A stretch of DNA of 64,000 bases from Chthonobacter rhizosphaerae (GCF_013839525.1 NZ_JACDIS010000015.1:1-64000), one strand, 5' to 3'. Positions 26,767-36,463 are shown, numbered from the stretch's first letter. Numbers and translations are program-made. Notes: a model not told the origin generated them from the sequence alone.

Positions 26767-29700
26767 ATGACCCTCGTCGCCCGCATCGCCGCCCTCGCCT
26801 TCCTCCTCGCGGTCTCGGCCGTCGGGGCCGTGCTCGTCGGACCGGCGGACGGCCTCCTCATCGGGGTGGTCGGCGCCCAGGAGGACGACACGGAGGAGAA
26901 GAGCCGGTTCGTGCGCTTCGTGGAGGACCAGATCTCCACGCCCGACCGGCGCATCTCCATCGGGCCGATCGACGGCGTCCTGTCGTCGGACGCGCGGATC
27001 GCCTACATCGCGGTGTCCGACCGGGAGGGCGAGTGGCTCCGGATCGAGAACGTGCACCTGGTCTGGAGCCGGCTGGCGCTCCTCAGAGGTCGGCTCGACA
27101 TCGACCTCCTGGAGGCGGAGCGGATCACCCTCGCCCGCTCGCCCGTTCCCGCCGAAACGCCCGACCCGGCCGCCGGCGCGGGCTTCCAGCTGCCAGACCT
27201 GCCGGTGGAGATCGTGATCGACCGGCTGACGGTGCCGGCGGTGTCGCTCGCGGAAAGCTTCCTCGGCCAGCCGGCGGTGCTGTCTGTGGACGGCGCGATC
27301 AGCCTGGAGGGCGGCGCGCTCGACACCAACCTCGCCATCGTGCGGACGGACGGCCCGGGCGGCCGCTTCGCCCTGCGGGCGGCCTACGCCAACGAGACCA
27401 ACGTCCTCGACCTCGACTTCTCGCTCGACGAGCCGGCGAACGGCGTGGTCGCCACCCTCCTCAACATCCCGAACCGCCCTGCCCTCGCCTTCCGGATCGC
27501 CGGCAGCGGCCCGCTGGACGGCTTCGCGGCGGACATCACCCTGGCGGCGAACGGCGAGCAGCTCCTCAGCGGCCGGACGACGCTCACGGGAGTCGAAGGC
27601 GGCCGGCGGTTCGTGACGGACGTGACCGGCAACCTGGCGCCGCTGATTCCGGCGGAATACGCGGACTATGTGCGCGGGTCCTCGACGCTGGCGATCGACG
27701 CGGTCCGGGCGGACACCGGCGCGCTGACGCTCGACCGGCTGGATCTGACGTCCGGCGTCCTCAGCTTCCGGGCGAACGGCGCGCTCGCGCCGGACGGCTT
27801 CCCGACCCGGCTCGCCATCGACGGACGGGTCGGCGCGGAAGGCCAGGAGGCGGTCGTGATCCCCGGCGCGGCCGGGCAGATCGCCAACGGCCGCTTCCAG
27901 GTCTCGTTCGGCGGCGAGGCGGAGGAATGGACGGCCGCCTTCGACGTGACCGGCTTCCGCAGCGGCGGCTTCACCGCCGGGCGCGCCCTGATCGAGGCGC
28001 GCGGCGTCGCCCGCAACCTGCAGGACGCCGCGACCCGGTCGCTGACCTTCGACGTCGGCGGCGGCCTCACGGGCATCACGTCCGACGACCCGGCCATCGC
28101 CCGCGCGGTGGGCGAAGCGGTGGACCTGGCGGCGCGCGGCACCTGGACCGCCGGCCAGCCGGTGGAGGTGGAGACCGCCCGGGTGGCGAACGCCAACGCC
28201 GAGGCCTCCTTCGTCGGCCGGGTGGAGCCGGACGGCTTCAACGGGCGATACACGCTCCGGGCCGCCGATCTCGCGGCCTTCTCCGGCGTGGCCGGGCAGG
28301 ACCTCGCCGGTTCGGCCGACCTTGCGGCGACCGGCACCGTGGCGCTGATCGGCGGCGGCTTCGACCTGACGCTCGACGGCACGGGGACGGAACTGAGGGT
28401 CGGCATCCCGGCGGCCGACAGCCTTCTGGAAGGCGAGACCGTGGTCGGCGGCCGCGCGGTGCGCGACACGGCGGGCCTGCGGTTCGACAACCTTCGGGTC
28501 GCCAACCGGCAGGCGGAGATCCACCTGGACGGCGCCTACGACTTCGCGGCGGCGGACCTGCGCCTGACCGCCCGGCTCGCCAACATCGCCCGGGTGGCGC
28601 CGCGGGCGTCCGGGCCGGTGGCCTTCGAGGCGCGCCTGACCGGATCCGGCCAGCGGCCGAACGTGGTGGCGGTCGTGATGGCCGACGCCCTGGACCTCGC
28701 CGGCAAGCCGCTGACGAACGCGGAGGCGCGGTTCGAGGGCGTTCTCGACGGCGCGCTGGTGAACGGCGACCTCACCGTGACGGGCCGCCTGGCGGACGTG
28801 CCGCTGGACCTGAGGGCCCGGATCGCGAGCCTTGAGGACGGCGTGCGGCGGCTGGAGGACCTCGCGGCCTCTGTCGGCACCACCCGGGCGACGGGCGACG
28901 TGGCGCTGACGCCGGACGGCCTTGCGACCGGCTCGATCACCTTCACGTCGCCGGACATCTCGGTGGTGGCCCCGCTCGCCCTCGTGGACGGATCCGGCGC
29001 GGTGGACGCGGCCGTGACGCTGTCGGCGGAGGGAGGACGGCAGTCCGCCGTGGTGCGGGCGACCGCGCGCGACCTGACGGTCGAGACGGTGACCATCGGC
29101 ACCGCCGCCGTCGACGCCACGCTCGACGACCTTTTCGGCCGGCCGGTGATCGACGGTCGCGCCGAGGCGGCGCGGGTGGCGGTCGGCGGCGTGACCATCG
29201 ACACGCTCACGGCCACGGCCGCCCGGTCGGCGACCGGAGACGCCTTCGAGGTGACCGCCGACGCCCGGCTGAACGGCGGGCGGGTGCAGGCGAACGGCAC
29301 CGTGGGCGAGACGCTGAACCTGACCGCCGACATCGCCAGCCTGCCGCTGGCGCTCGCCAACGCCTTCGCGCCCGATCTCGGCGCGTCCGGCACGCTCAGC
29401 GGCCGGGCGGAGGTGACGGGCACGGTCGCGGCCCCGGAGGTCTCGTTCCGGGCCGAGGGCCGAGGGCTGACGGCCAACGCGCTCCAGGCCGCCGGGGTCG
29501 ACCCGCTGACGCTGAACGCCGACGGCCGGTTCGCGGAGAACACGGTGACGTTCGACGCCACCGTCGGGGGCGGCGGCGGGATCGACCTCACCGTCTCCGG
29601 CACGGTGCCGCTCGCGGGGGACGGCCTTTCGGTTTCCGCGACCGGCACGGCGCCGCTCGCGATCGCCAACCAGGCGCTCGCCACACGGGGCACGCGGGTG

Positions 29701-30936
29701 ACCGGCACGGCGCGGCTGGACGTGCGCGTCACCGGGTCGATCGACGCGCCGGCGGTGGCCGGCACCGTGACGGTGGACGGGGCGACGCTCGTCGACCCCG
29801 AGACCCAGAACCGGCTGACCGGCATCGCCGCCACCGTGCGGTTCGACGGCGACGAGGCGACCATCGAGCGGCTGACCGCCGCGACGCCCCGGGGCGGCCG
29901 GATCACCGGCAGCGGCACCGTGGGGCTGACGGGCGACCAGCCGGTCGATCTCACCCTGACGGCGGCGAGCGCGCGCTACACCTATGGGGAGCTCGTGCGC
30001 GGCGAGGCGAGCGGCACCGTGACGCTGACCGGCGCGATCGCCGGCACGCTGACCCTCGGCGGGCGGATCGTGCTGGACCGGACGGAGGTGACCGTGCCGG
30101 AACGCCTGCCGTCGTCGGCGACGCTGCTCGACGTGAAGCACCGGCTGCCGCCGCCGAACGTGCGGCGCACGCTGGAGCGGGCGCGGCTGACCACCGAGAC
30201 CCGCCGGGCGGCGGAGCGGGCCGGCGTGGGCGGCGGCGGCCTGGTGCTGGACCTGACCGTGGAAGCGCCGGCGCGCCTGTTCGTGCGCGGCCGGGGCCTC
30301 GACGCGGAGCTCTTCGGCAGCGTGCGGCTGACCGGGCCGGTGAACGCCATCGAGCCGGTGGGCAGCTTCGAGATGCGGCGCGGGCGCCTGGACATCATCG
30401 GCCAGCGCATCACCTTCGACCGGGGCAGCATCACCCTCGTGGGCGACCTCGATCCGCTGATCGACTTCTCGGCGACGACCCGGACGAACCAGATCAGCGT
30501 CACCGCCTCGGTGACCGGGCAGGTGTCCAACCCGCAGATCGTGCTCTCGTCCACCCCGGAGCTGCCGCAGGACGAGATCCTGGCGCAGTTCCTGTTCGGC
30601 CGGTCGCTGGACGAGCTCTCGCCCTTCCAGATCGCCCGGCTGGCGACGGCGGTGGCGCAGTTCTCCGGCGGCGGCGGCGGGCCGGATCTGCTCGGCCGCC
30701 TGAGAGCCTCCACCGGGCTCGACGATCTCGACGTGGTGACGGACGAGTCCGGCAACGCGGCGGTCCAGGCCGGGCGATACATCGGCGAGAACATCTACGT
30801 GGGCGTGACGGCGGGCGCGGGCGGGCAGACGCGACTGTCGGTGAACCTCGACATCACCGACGAGGTGAAGGCGCGGGCCGAGGTGGGCGCGGACGCCGGA
30901 TCGCGCGTGGGCGTCTACTATGAAAAGGAATATTAA
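26767..30936 (+). CDS. tamB: Translocation and assembly module TamB (AsmA-like lipid bridge)
   Basis: A 1389-residue periplasm-spanning protein. An N-terminal signal anchor is followed by very long repetitive beta-rich segments forming a hydrophobic groove. The C-terminal DUF490 domain covers roughly the last 350 residues (for example LFVRGRGLDAELFGSV, MRRGRLDIIGQRITFDRGSI, SSTPELPQDEILAQFLFGRS and the terminal GVYYEKEY). TamB partners with TamA and contributes to envelope biogenesis and probably lipid transport. GGAG lies ahead of the ATG. The length is typical. A very long antisense frame over this gene is a codon-bias shadow. Confidence 0.94.
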   Translation: MTLVARIAALAFLLAVSAVGAVLVGPADGLLIGVVGAQEDDTEEKSRFVRFVEDQISTPDRRISIGPIDGVLSSDARIAYIAVSDREGEWLRIENVHLVWSRLALLRGRLDIDLLEAERITLARSPVPAETPDPAAGAGFQLPDLPVEIVIDRLTVPAVSLAESFLGQPAVLSVDGAISLEGGALDTNLAIVRTDGPGGRFALRAAYANETNVLDLDFSLDEPANGVVATLLNIPNRPALAFRIAGSGPLDGFAADITLAANGEQLLSGRTTLTGVEGGRRFVTDVTGNLAPLIPAEYADYVRGSSTLAIDAVRADTGALTLDRLDLTSGVLSFRANGALAPDGFPTRLAIDGRVGAEGQEAVVIPGAAGQIANGRFQVSFGGEAEEWTAAFDVTGFRSGGFTAGRALIEARGVARNLQDAATRSLTFDVGGGLTGITSDDPAIARAVGEAVDLAARGTWTAGQPVEVETARVANANAEASFVGRVEPDGFNGRYTLRAADLAAFSGVAGQDLAGSADLAATGTVALIGGGFDLTLDGTGTELRVGIPAADSLLEGETVVGGRAVRDTAGLRFDNLRVANRQAEIHLDGAYDFAAADLRLTARLANIARVAPRASGPVAFEARLTGSGQRPNVVAVVMADALDLAGKPLTNAEARFEGVLDGALVNGDLTVTGRLADVPLDLRARIASLEDGVRRLEDLAASVGTTRATGDVALTPDGLATGSITFTSPDISVVAPLALVDGSGAVDAAVTLSAEGGRQSAVVRATARDLTVETVTIGTAAVDATLDDLFGRPVIDGRAEAARVAVGGVTIDTLTATAARSATGDAFEVTADARLNGGRVQANGTVGETLNLTADIASLPLALANAFAPDLGASGTLSGRAEVTGTVAAPEVSFRAEGRGLTANALQAAGVDPLTLNADGRFAENTVTFDATVGGGGGIDLTVSGTVPLAGDGLSVSATGTAPLAIANQALATRGTRVTGTARLDVRVTGSIDAPAVAGTVTVDGATLVDPETQNRLTGIAATVRFDGDEATIERLTAATPRGGRITGSGTVGLTGDQPVDLTLTAASARYTYGELVRGEASGTVTLTGAIAGTLTLGGRIVLDRTEVTVPERLPSSATLLDVKHRLPPPNVRRTLERARLTTETRRAAERAGVGGGGLVLDLTVEAPARLFVRGRGLDAELFGSVRLTGPVNAIEPVGSFEMRRGRLDIIGQRITFDRGSITLVGDLDPLIDFSATTRTNQISVTASVTGQVSNPQIVLSSTPELPQDEILAQFLFGRSLDELSPFQIARLATAVAQFSGGGGGPDLLGRLRASTGLDDLDVVTDESGNAAVQAGRYIGENIYVGVTAGAGGQTRLSVNLDITDEVKARAEVGADAGSRVGVYYEKEY

Positions 30937-30993
30937 GCGCACATATGCCCGCTGCTTAAGTGTTGGATCCGCCCGGATGGACGCTCGTGGTCA

Positions 30994-31013
30994 ATTCGCA
31001 GTAAATTGCGAAT
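30994..31013. promoter_or_regulatory. Short inverted repeat before the Ala/Pro-rich gene
   Basis: ATTCGCA and TGCGAAT (30994-31000 and 31007-31013) flank a six-base spacer, 69 bases upstream of the next start codon. The locally AT-rich setting and position suggest an operator, but no regulator can be named. Confidence 0.35.
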
Positions 31014-31081
31014 GCGTCATGTGAGTGTGCGGGCGCGTGTACCGGCGCGCCACCTTCAGCGCGCGCCGGATGGGGGTTGCG

Positions 31082-32824
31082 ATGGCACGGTATGGGAGTG
31101 GCCCGATCCTGGGGCCGATGCTGGCGGGGCTTGCCGTGACGGTGGGCGGGCTCGCGGCGGTGGCCGTGGCGCTGGACGTGCCCGTGACGGCGGAACCCGC
31201 CTCCGGCGACGGCATGAAGCGGCCTCAGCCGACCCTGCAGGCGATGGTGGATCCGGGCGCGGTGTCGCGCCCCCTGGCGACCGACGCGGCCGACGGCGGC
31301 ACCGGCGCGATCGAGGCCAAGCCGGTGAAGCTGCGGCCCGCCGGCCCGGTGGCGAGCGACCGGCCCGTGCGCCAGATCATGCCCTATGCCAGCAACCGCG
31401 ACCTGGTGCTGGCCGAGACCGTGACGCCCGACCCGGCCCCGCCCGTGGCTGCCGCGCCAGCGCCGCCGCCGGGCGACGCACCGGCCGTCGCGGATGCGCG
31501 GGAGGCCGACGGCCGCGGGGCCGAGGCGCCGGCGGCCGAGGTGGCCGCGCTTCCGGCAGCCGCGCCCGAGGTGGCCGCCGTCGACGCCGGGCCGGTTCCG
31601 CGGCCCCGGCCGGTGACGGAGCAGCCGGCCGTCGCCGGGACGCAGCCGGACGCGACGCCCGGGACGGCCATCGCCGGGGCGGAGCCGGACGCGACGCCCG
31701 GGACGGCCATCGCGGAGCCGGTGGAGACCGCCGCCGCCGATCCGGCCGGTGAGCGCTCCATCGAGGAAATGATCGACCAGGCCCACGACGTGGTGGCGGC
31801 CGCCCCGAAGCCGGCGGTGGAGCCGGACGAGGTGGCGATCGCCGGAGCCGCCATGGCGGCCCTGCCGACCGGCCTTTCCAGCCCGGACGCCACCGACGGC
31901 GCGCTCCTGGCTTATGAGGCCCGGCCGGGCACCTTCCGGCAGGCCGCCGCCCCACCGGCGGCTGCCGAGCCGGCCGCGCCCGCCGAGCCGGCCGTCGCGC
32001 CCGCGGTCCCCGAGCCGCCGATGACCGTGGCGGCGATCGATCCGGCGTCCGTGCCGGACGCAGCACCGGTCGAGCCGCCGCCGGCCGCGGCCGAAGCGCG
32101 GGTGACGGATGAACCGCCGGCCGCTGCCGAAGCGCCCGTAGGCGCGGACGCGCCGGCCGCGACCGAGGCGCCGGTGACCGCCGGAGCGCCCGAGGCCGGC
32201 GTGACGCCGGCCACCCCTCCCCCCGCCCCGACGGCGGACGCCGCGCCGGCCGAAACGCCGAAGCCGGCCGAGCCGGTGGAGGTGGCGGCGACGGCGCCCG
32301 CGCTGGCGGCGCCCGCGCTGGCGACGCCAGCCGCCAAGGCCGCCCCCTCGGCGCCGGTGGAGGATGGCCAGACGTATCAGCGGATGGTGGTGCGCGACGC
32401 CCGGACCCTGTTCGCGACCGGCGCGGGCGGCGCGTTCACCTATTCGCTCCAGTACGTGAAGGCGCCGGAGTTCAACCAGGTCTGCCGGTCCGGCGACACG
32501 GTCTGGCGCTGCGGAGCCTTCGCGCGCTCCGCCCTGTCGTCGCGGATCGGGGCCAATCCGGTGACCTGCGGCAAGGCGGGCGGCAGTTCGCTGACACCGG
32601 GCAAGATTCCGGCCGTCTGCGTGTCGGGCGGCGAGGACATGGGCCTGTGGATGGTCGCGCAAGGGTTGGCGCTGCCGGCTGACGGCGCGCCGGAGCCCTA
32701 CCGGGCTGCCGCCAAGGCGGCGGCCGACGCCGGGCGCGGCGTGTGGGCGAGCGCGGCCCCATCCGGCGCCGCGACCGTCAAGGGCATCTCGGCGGCGGCC
32801 GAATTCGAGGTGACGCGGAACTGA
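31082..32824 (+). CDS. Membrane-anchored Ala/Pro-rich protein with degenerate SNase-like C-terminal domain
   Basis: A 580-residue protein in three parts. The N-terminal hydrophobic segment (about residues 8-32) is an anchor or uncleaved signal. About 400 residues of low-complexity Ala/Pro/Glu follow, including a perfect duplication of the PDATPGTAIA block. The C-terminal globular domain covers about residues 435-565. It reads YQRMVVRDARTLFATG, then VWRCGAFARSALSSRIG and GLWMVAQGLALP, resembling a staphylococcal-nuclease-like fold in which the catalytic Arg/Glu pattern is not clearly kept. Two Cys pairs could form disulfides. ATG 31082 is preferred; ATG 31070 in frame is possible. The protein at 43201 has the same layout and domain, so the two are paralogues. 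Confidence 0.7.
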   Translation: MARYGSGPILGPMLAGLAVTVGGLAAVAVALDVPVTAEPASGDGMKRPQPTLQAMVDPGAVSRPLATDAADGGTGAIEAKPVKLRPAGPVASDRPVRQIMPYASNRDLVLAETVTPDPAPPVAAAPAPPPGDAPAVADAREADGRGAEAPAAEVAALPAAAPEVAAVDAGPVPRPRPVTEQPAVAGTQPDATPGTAIAGAEPDATPGTAIAEPVETAAADPAGERSIEEMIDQAHDVVAAAPKPAVEPDEVAIAGAAMAALPTGLSSPDATDGALLAYEARPGTFRQAAAPPAAAEPAAPAEPAVAPAVPEPPMTVAAIDPASVPDAAPVEPPPAAAEARVTDEPPAAAEAPVGADAPAATEAPVTAGAPEAGVTPATPPPAPTADAAPAETPKPAEPVEVAATAPALAAPALATPAAKAAPSAPVEDGQTYQRMVVRDARTLFATGAGGAFTYSLQYVKAPEFNQVCRSGDTVWRCGAFARSALSSRIGANPVTCGKAGGSSLTPGKIPAVCVSGGEDMGLWMVAQGLALPADGAPEPYRAAAKAAADAGRGVWASAAPSGAATVKGISAAAEFEVTRN

Positions 32825-32850
32825 GGACGGCCGTCAGGGATCCCGACGGC

Positions 32851-32880
32851 GAAGGGCCGCCCCAGCCGGGGCGGCCCTTC
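32851..32880. terminator. Perfect 13-bp hairpin between converging genes
   Basis: GAAGGGCCGCCCC pairs exactly with GGGGCGGCCCTTC (32851-32863 with 32868-32880) across an AGCC loop, 27 bases past the stop of the Ala/Pro-rich gene. The following T content is modest, so termination strength is uncertain. Confidence 0.7.
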
Positions 32881-32945
32881 GTCGTGTCGGATGTCCGGAG
32901 ACCGTCGCCGCCGCGCGGGGCAGCGCCAGACATCGGGAGGCCGAT

Positions 32946-32974
32946 GAAAAAAGGGCCCGGCGCGTGCCGGGCCC
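32946..32974 (-). terminator. Rho-independent terminator of the porin gene
   Basis: On the minus strand a perfect 9-bp stem (32953-32961 with 32966-32974) with a four-base loop is followed by six Ts (AAAAAA at 32947-32952 on the + strand), 26 bases after the porin stop. Confidence 0.9.
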
Positions 32975-32999
32975 CCTGTCGCGATGGCGTCAGCCGACC

Positions 33000-33986
33000 T
33001 TACCAGGTGCGGGACAGCTGGAGGATCGCCTGGATCTCCTCGTCGTCGCCGTCCTCGTCGCTGTCGCTGTAGGACACCTCGCCGGTGAGCACGAGGCCCG
33101 ACACGACGGTGTAGTCGACGCCGATGTTGGCGCCGAGGTCGTCGTCGGAGTCGTCCTCGATGTCATAGCGCACGCCGGCGTAGATGGTGGCGGCGTCGGA
33201 GATCGAGAAGGCACCGGCGGCGCCGAGGATGAAGGCCTCCGTGGCGCCGGCGTCGACGTAGGCGGCGCTCAGGCGGGCATCGAAGCCTTCGGCGAGGGTG
33301 AGATCGCCGGTCAGCTTGGCGCCCCACTGGTCGTCGGCGGTCTCGGGAGCGTAGAAGACCGAGAGGTCGACGCCGCCCCAGGGCTGGCCGGCGATGCCGA
33401 CGGCCGCCTGGATCTCCAGGTCGTCCTCGAAGTCGGTGGCGGTGACGCGGGTGTCCTCGTCCGTCTGGGTGACCAGCGACGCGCCGGCATAGAAGCCGCC
33501 GCCGAGGTCGTCGGCAAGGACGGTGATCTGCAGGGTGTCGTCGAAGCCGCCCTGGGCGAAGTCGTTGATGCCGTAGAGAATGTCGGCGTTGTAGAGGTCG
33601 CCGGCGAGGCCGACGGTCAGGTAGCCGAGCTGGATGAAGGCGTTCTCGACGTTCGTCTCACGGTCGTCGCCGGCGCCGAGACGGAAGAAGGAGCGCAGCT
33701 GGCCGTATTCGGTGGCCGTGCGGGCGTCGAAGTCGACGCGGCCGTCGGCGCGGAACTGGACGGTCTCCGCGTCGAAGTTGGCGGTCACGCGGAAGCGGAC
33801 GCGGCCGGAGATGTCCAGGCAGGTTTCGGTGCCCGGGATGTAGAAGAAGCCCGCCCCGAAGGTGTCGCACACCTTCACATAGTCGACGGCCGACGGAACA
33901 GCCTCACCCGGCAGGTCCGCGGCCTGAGCGCCCGTGACGGCCATCAGGCCAGCGGCGGTGCCCAGAAGAAAAGCCCTAATCGTCAT
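33000..33986 (-). CDS. Omp2b-type porin
   Basis: A complete 328-residue outer-membrane porin. The signal peptide ([22 protein letters not shown]) is followed by the mature start [19 protein letters not shown], the paired-Cys segment [38 protein letters not shown] and the terminal strand ending in aromatic Trp (LQLSRTW), the barrel-assembly signal. Its first 65 mature residues are almost identical to the partial porin at 1-380. It provides passive diffusion of small solutes. A strong terminator follows it. The nearest upstream gene is an ArsR-like regulator on the same strand. Confidence 0.96.
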   Translation of the reverse strand: MTIRAFLLGTAAGLMAVTGAQAADLPGEAVPSAVDYVKVCDTFGAGFFYIPGTETCLDISGRVRFRVTANFDAETVQFRADGRVDFDARTATEYGQLRSFFRLGAGDDRETNVENAFIQLGYLTVGLAGDLYNADILYGINDFAQGGFDDTLQITVLADDLGGGFYAGASLVTQTDEDTRVTATDFEDDLEIQAAVGIAGQPWGGVDLSVFYAPETADDQWGAKLTGDLTLAEGFDARLSAAYVDAGATEAFILGAAGAFSISDAATIYAGVRYDIEDDSDDDLGANIGVDYTVVSGLVLTGEVSYSDSDEDGDDEEIQAILQLSRTW

Positions 33987-34436
33987 CGTCGAAGTCTCCA
34001 GTTTTCATGTGTGTGAGGGCAGTTCGTCCAAGCCGTCCCTGAGACCGACCCGTCCAAACCAAAGAATCGGACCCACCCACCCTATGTTCGCTTCGACACC
34101 TGATCTTCGTGATTGGATGCCGCGCGATTGACGACGACATATTCTGTCCTGCTCGTCCGTACATCAACCAAAACGAATGTAAAGAAATGTAAGGCTCATT
34201 CCGTTGTTGCGATGTTACAACACAGCGTTCAGCCCGCCGCATTTGCTAAAAAAGTATTTACTCCCGCTATGATGACGCTGATGCCATGCATGCCGCATGT
34301 CACCTTTCGGTCGTGTCGATCAATGCTTTGATGGGCGGCGGGACTGCGGGATTTGTCTTTCGAAATACCAACGCAGGATTGCCCCACCCCCGGATCTCCA
34401 GGTCGGGTTTGGCCGGCGACGGGTGGTCGGGCGGGG
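33987..34436. other. Porin 5' region
   Basis: About 450 bases upstream of the porin, lower in GC than the flanks (TGTAAAGAAATGTAAG near 34180 and AAAAAAGTATTTAC near 34250). It should hold the porin promoter and regulator sites. No gene is seen. A CATGCATG palindrome lies near 34285, but its role is unknown. Confidence 0.5.
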
Positions 34437-34850
34437 TCAGCCGGCGAGCGCGCCCGGCTGGACGTCGGCGGCGACGGGCGCGGCCGCGAGCGCCGGGGAC
34501 GCGGGGGCGGCCGGTCGCAGAGCCGGCGCAAGCACGCCGAAGCTCTGCCCGATCTGGGCGTAGAGATCCTGCAGCTTCGGCCGGTTCAGCCTGTAGCGGA
34601 TGGTGCGCCCCTCCCGGCGCGCCTTCACGAGCCCCTGCTTCTTCAGGACGGCCAGCTGCTGGGAGACGTTGGGCTGGCTGACCCCGGTGGCGTCGCAGAG
34701 CTCGGTGACGCTCCGGTCCCGCTCGGCCAGGAGTTCGATGATGAAGATGCGCTTGTCCGCCGTGAAGGCCTTGAGGGCCGTGCTGAGGGACCGGGAGCGC
34801 CGCTCCATCCGCCTCAGGTCCGACTTCAGATCCGGCGAAAGCTTGCTCAT
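34437..34850 (-). CDS. ArsR-like winged-helix regulator near porin
   Basis: A 137-residue regulator. Residues about 20-105 form an ArsR-type winged helix: KRIFIIELLAERDRSVTELC, then ATGVSQPNVSQQLAVLKKQGLV and the wing REGRTIRYRLNRPKLQDLY. It has one Cys in TELCDATG but no complete metal motif. The C-terminal tail is Ala/Pro-rich (PAAPASPALAAAP). It follows the winged-helix regulator at 34897 by 46 bases on the same strand, a likely operon, and precedes the porin. The partial porin at the left edge also has an ArsR-type neighbour, which suggests porin regulation, not proven. Confidence 0.82.
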   Translation of the reverse strand: MSKLSPDLKSDLRRMERRSRSLSTALKAFTADKRIFIIELLAERDRSVTELCDATGVSQPNVSQQLAVLKKQGLVKARREGRTIRYRLNRPKLQDLYAQIGQSFGVLAPALRPAAPASPALAAAPVAADVQPGALAG

Positions 34851-34896
34851 CGTGTCGGCCCATCCTGGCGGTTCGACGGACGGAGGCGGAAAGGCG

Positions 34897-35736
34897 TCAG
34901 AGATCGGCGGCGCCCGGGCGGACTTCGTGGGCGGCGAGGGCGGGCAGCGGTTCAGGATCGGCCGCCGCATCCGGGCCGCCGACCACCAGCCGGACGCCGC
35001 CGAGCCGGGACGAATCGATCCGCACGGGCAGGCCCGCGTCGCGCAGCTTGCGGCGGATGTTGGAGATGTGGACGTCGATCCGCCGGTCGTACTTGTCATA
35101 GGGCTTGCGGAAGACGAATTCGGAGATCTCGTCCTTGGCGACATTCTGGCCCGCCCGGTCGGACAGCAGCACCAGGATGCGCGTCTCCGCCTCGGTGAGC
35201 CGCACGTCGCCGTCCGGCGCGTTGCGGATCTGCCGGCTCGCCGGATCGAACACCGTGTTGGCGATGCGCATGGGCCGGTCGCCGCTGCGGGCGCGCTCCA
35301 GGAAATAGGCGCACTGCAAGCAAAGGTGGTGATAGTCGGCCGGCGGGACGAAGACCACGGCCGCGCCCTTCCGGTAGAGCGTCGCCACCGCATCCGGATC
35401 GTGGGACCGCAGCACCGCGATGGTCCGCCGCGCCGTGGCGCACCGGTTGAACGCCCGGTAGACCGGGCAGGACGCATCCGCCACCACGCCGCCGAGAACC
35501 ACCAGGTCGGCCTCCAGCGCCCGGTCGCCGGCCACGACCGCGGACGGGTCGGCAAGGACGGCCGAAACGCCGCGCGCGATCAGCAGTTCGGCGAGAATGC
35601 GGTAGTCGGCGTCGTCGGAGACGATCAGCACGTCCGGGATTTCGCTCGTTCTATGGTGGAGCACGAAAGCGGCCCTCAAGGTCTCTCGGGGGATGCCTTG
35701 AGGACCGACGCGAGCCGGGGTGGCAGCCCACGTCAT
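34897..35736 (-). CDS. OmpR/PhoB-type response regulator with degenerate receiver
   Basis: A 279-residue transcription factor. Residues about 35-150 resemble a receiver domain: VLIVSDDADYRILAELLIARG contains the acidic pair and Asp77 is in EADLVVLGG. The conserved Lys-Pro near the end is absent (AAVVFVPPADY), so normal phosphorylation is doubtful. Residues about 160-255 form a DNA-binding winged helix of the OmpR/PhoB class (DVRLTEAETRILVLLSDRAG, then the KYDRRIDVHISNIRRKLRDAG recognition helix). No histidine kinase is adjacent. A good sigma-70-like promoter lies 36-63 bases upstream of the ATG. The first 30 residues may be a leader, and an internal start is possible. It is probably co-transcribed with the ArsR-like gene. 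Confidence 0.8.
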   Translation of the reverse strand: MTWAATPARVGPQGIPRETLRAAFVLHHRTSEIPDVLIVSDDADYRILAELLIARGVSAVLADPSAVVAGDRALEADLVVLGGVVADASCPVYRAFNRCATARRTIAVLRSHDPDAVATLYRKGAAVVFVPPADYHHLCLQCAYFLERARSGDRPMRIANTVFDPASRQIRNAPDGDVRLTEAETRILVLLSDRAGQNVAKDEISEFVFRKPYDKYDRRIDVHISNIRRKLRDAGLPVRIDSSRLGGVRLVVGGPDAAADPEPLPALAAHEVRPGAADL

Positions 35737-35771
35737 CCCCTGGAGGCCGGATCATCAAATCCGCACGCCCA

Positions 35772-35799
35772 TATATATTTGGGGCGGAATTTGTGTCAA
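35772..35799 (-). promoter_or_regulatory. Sigma-70-type promoter for the response regulator
   Basis: On the minus strand TTGACA (35794-35799) and TATATA (35772-35777) are separated by 16 bases, in an AT-rich pocket of an otherwise GC-rich region. This places the transcript start about 28-30 bases before the ATG at 35736. Confidence 0.7.
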
Positions 35800-36078
35800 A
35801 CATTACGATGTAAAGACCTGTGAAGCGGCCCGGGCCAGCGGATCGGAAAACCGGGGAAACCCGCGGCGGCAGGGCCGGCCTGGGCGCTTCGTTCTCCGCA
35901 AACGGCCTGTGGATGACGGCTCGCGCTGCGGCCGATCTGGCCGGCGGCGGCGCCGTCGCGGGCGCGAGCATCCAGGGACGCGGCGGGCGGAACGGCAGGG
36001 AACGGCTGATCGTTGTCAGCCGGAACGAGCGAGCGCCGGGACGGGGGCGTCGGCCCCCAGAAGCGAAGGAGACGACCG

Positions 36079-36321
36079 ATGGCGGATCTGCACTATCACG
36101 TGGTGGAGCACATGGGCGGCTGGGCCTACCGGCTCGGCGACAGCTTCTCGGAAACGTTCGACACCCGCGAGCAGGCGTTCGACGCCGCCAAGGCGGCCGC
36201 CCAGCTGATGCATGCGCCCGGGGACGACACCGCCATCCTCTATCAGGACGCGAACGGCCGCTGGCACCGGGAATGGGCCCGCGGCACGGACCGGCCGGAC
36301 GCCGACGTGGTGATGGACTGA
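36079..36321 (+). CDS. Small DUF2188-like protein
   Basis: An 80-residue protein (MADLHYHVVEHMGGWAYRLG, then TFDTREQAFDAAKAAAQLMH and the ending TAILYQDANGRWHREWARG). It matches the pattern of the DUF2188 family, a beta-beta-alpha-beta fold built around a W-x-Y / Gly-Arg-Trp-x-x-E-W motif. AAGGAGA precedes the ATG. The function of the family is unknown. The next gene is a small zinc-ribbon protein on the same strand. Confidence 0.8.
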   Translation: MADLHYHVVEHMGGWAYRLGDSFSETFDTREQAFDAAKAAAQLMHAPGDDTAILYQDANGRWHREWARGTDRPDADVVMD

Positions 36322-36463
36322 GCGGTCGCAAGCGATCGTCCGCGCCGGCCGGACCGGCGCCACGCCCGCGACGGGAACGGGCCGGCCGCGTCGCGGTTCG
36401 ACCAGAGCGCCCGCCGGCGAGCCACTTCGCCGACACGCCAAGCCAGACCGGAGACGCGCCCAG

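Noticed and set aside
26692-30942. A very long minus-strand frame opposite tamB
   Set aside because: Its translation is Arg/His/Gly/Val-rich with no domain, the usual antisense shadow of a high-GC gene; tamB on the other strand has full domain support.
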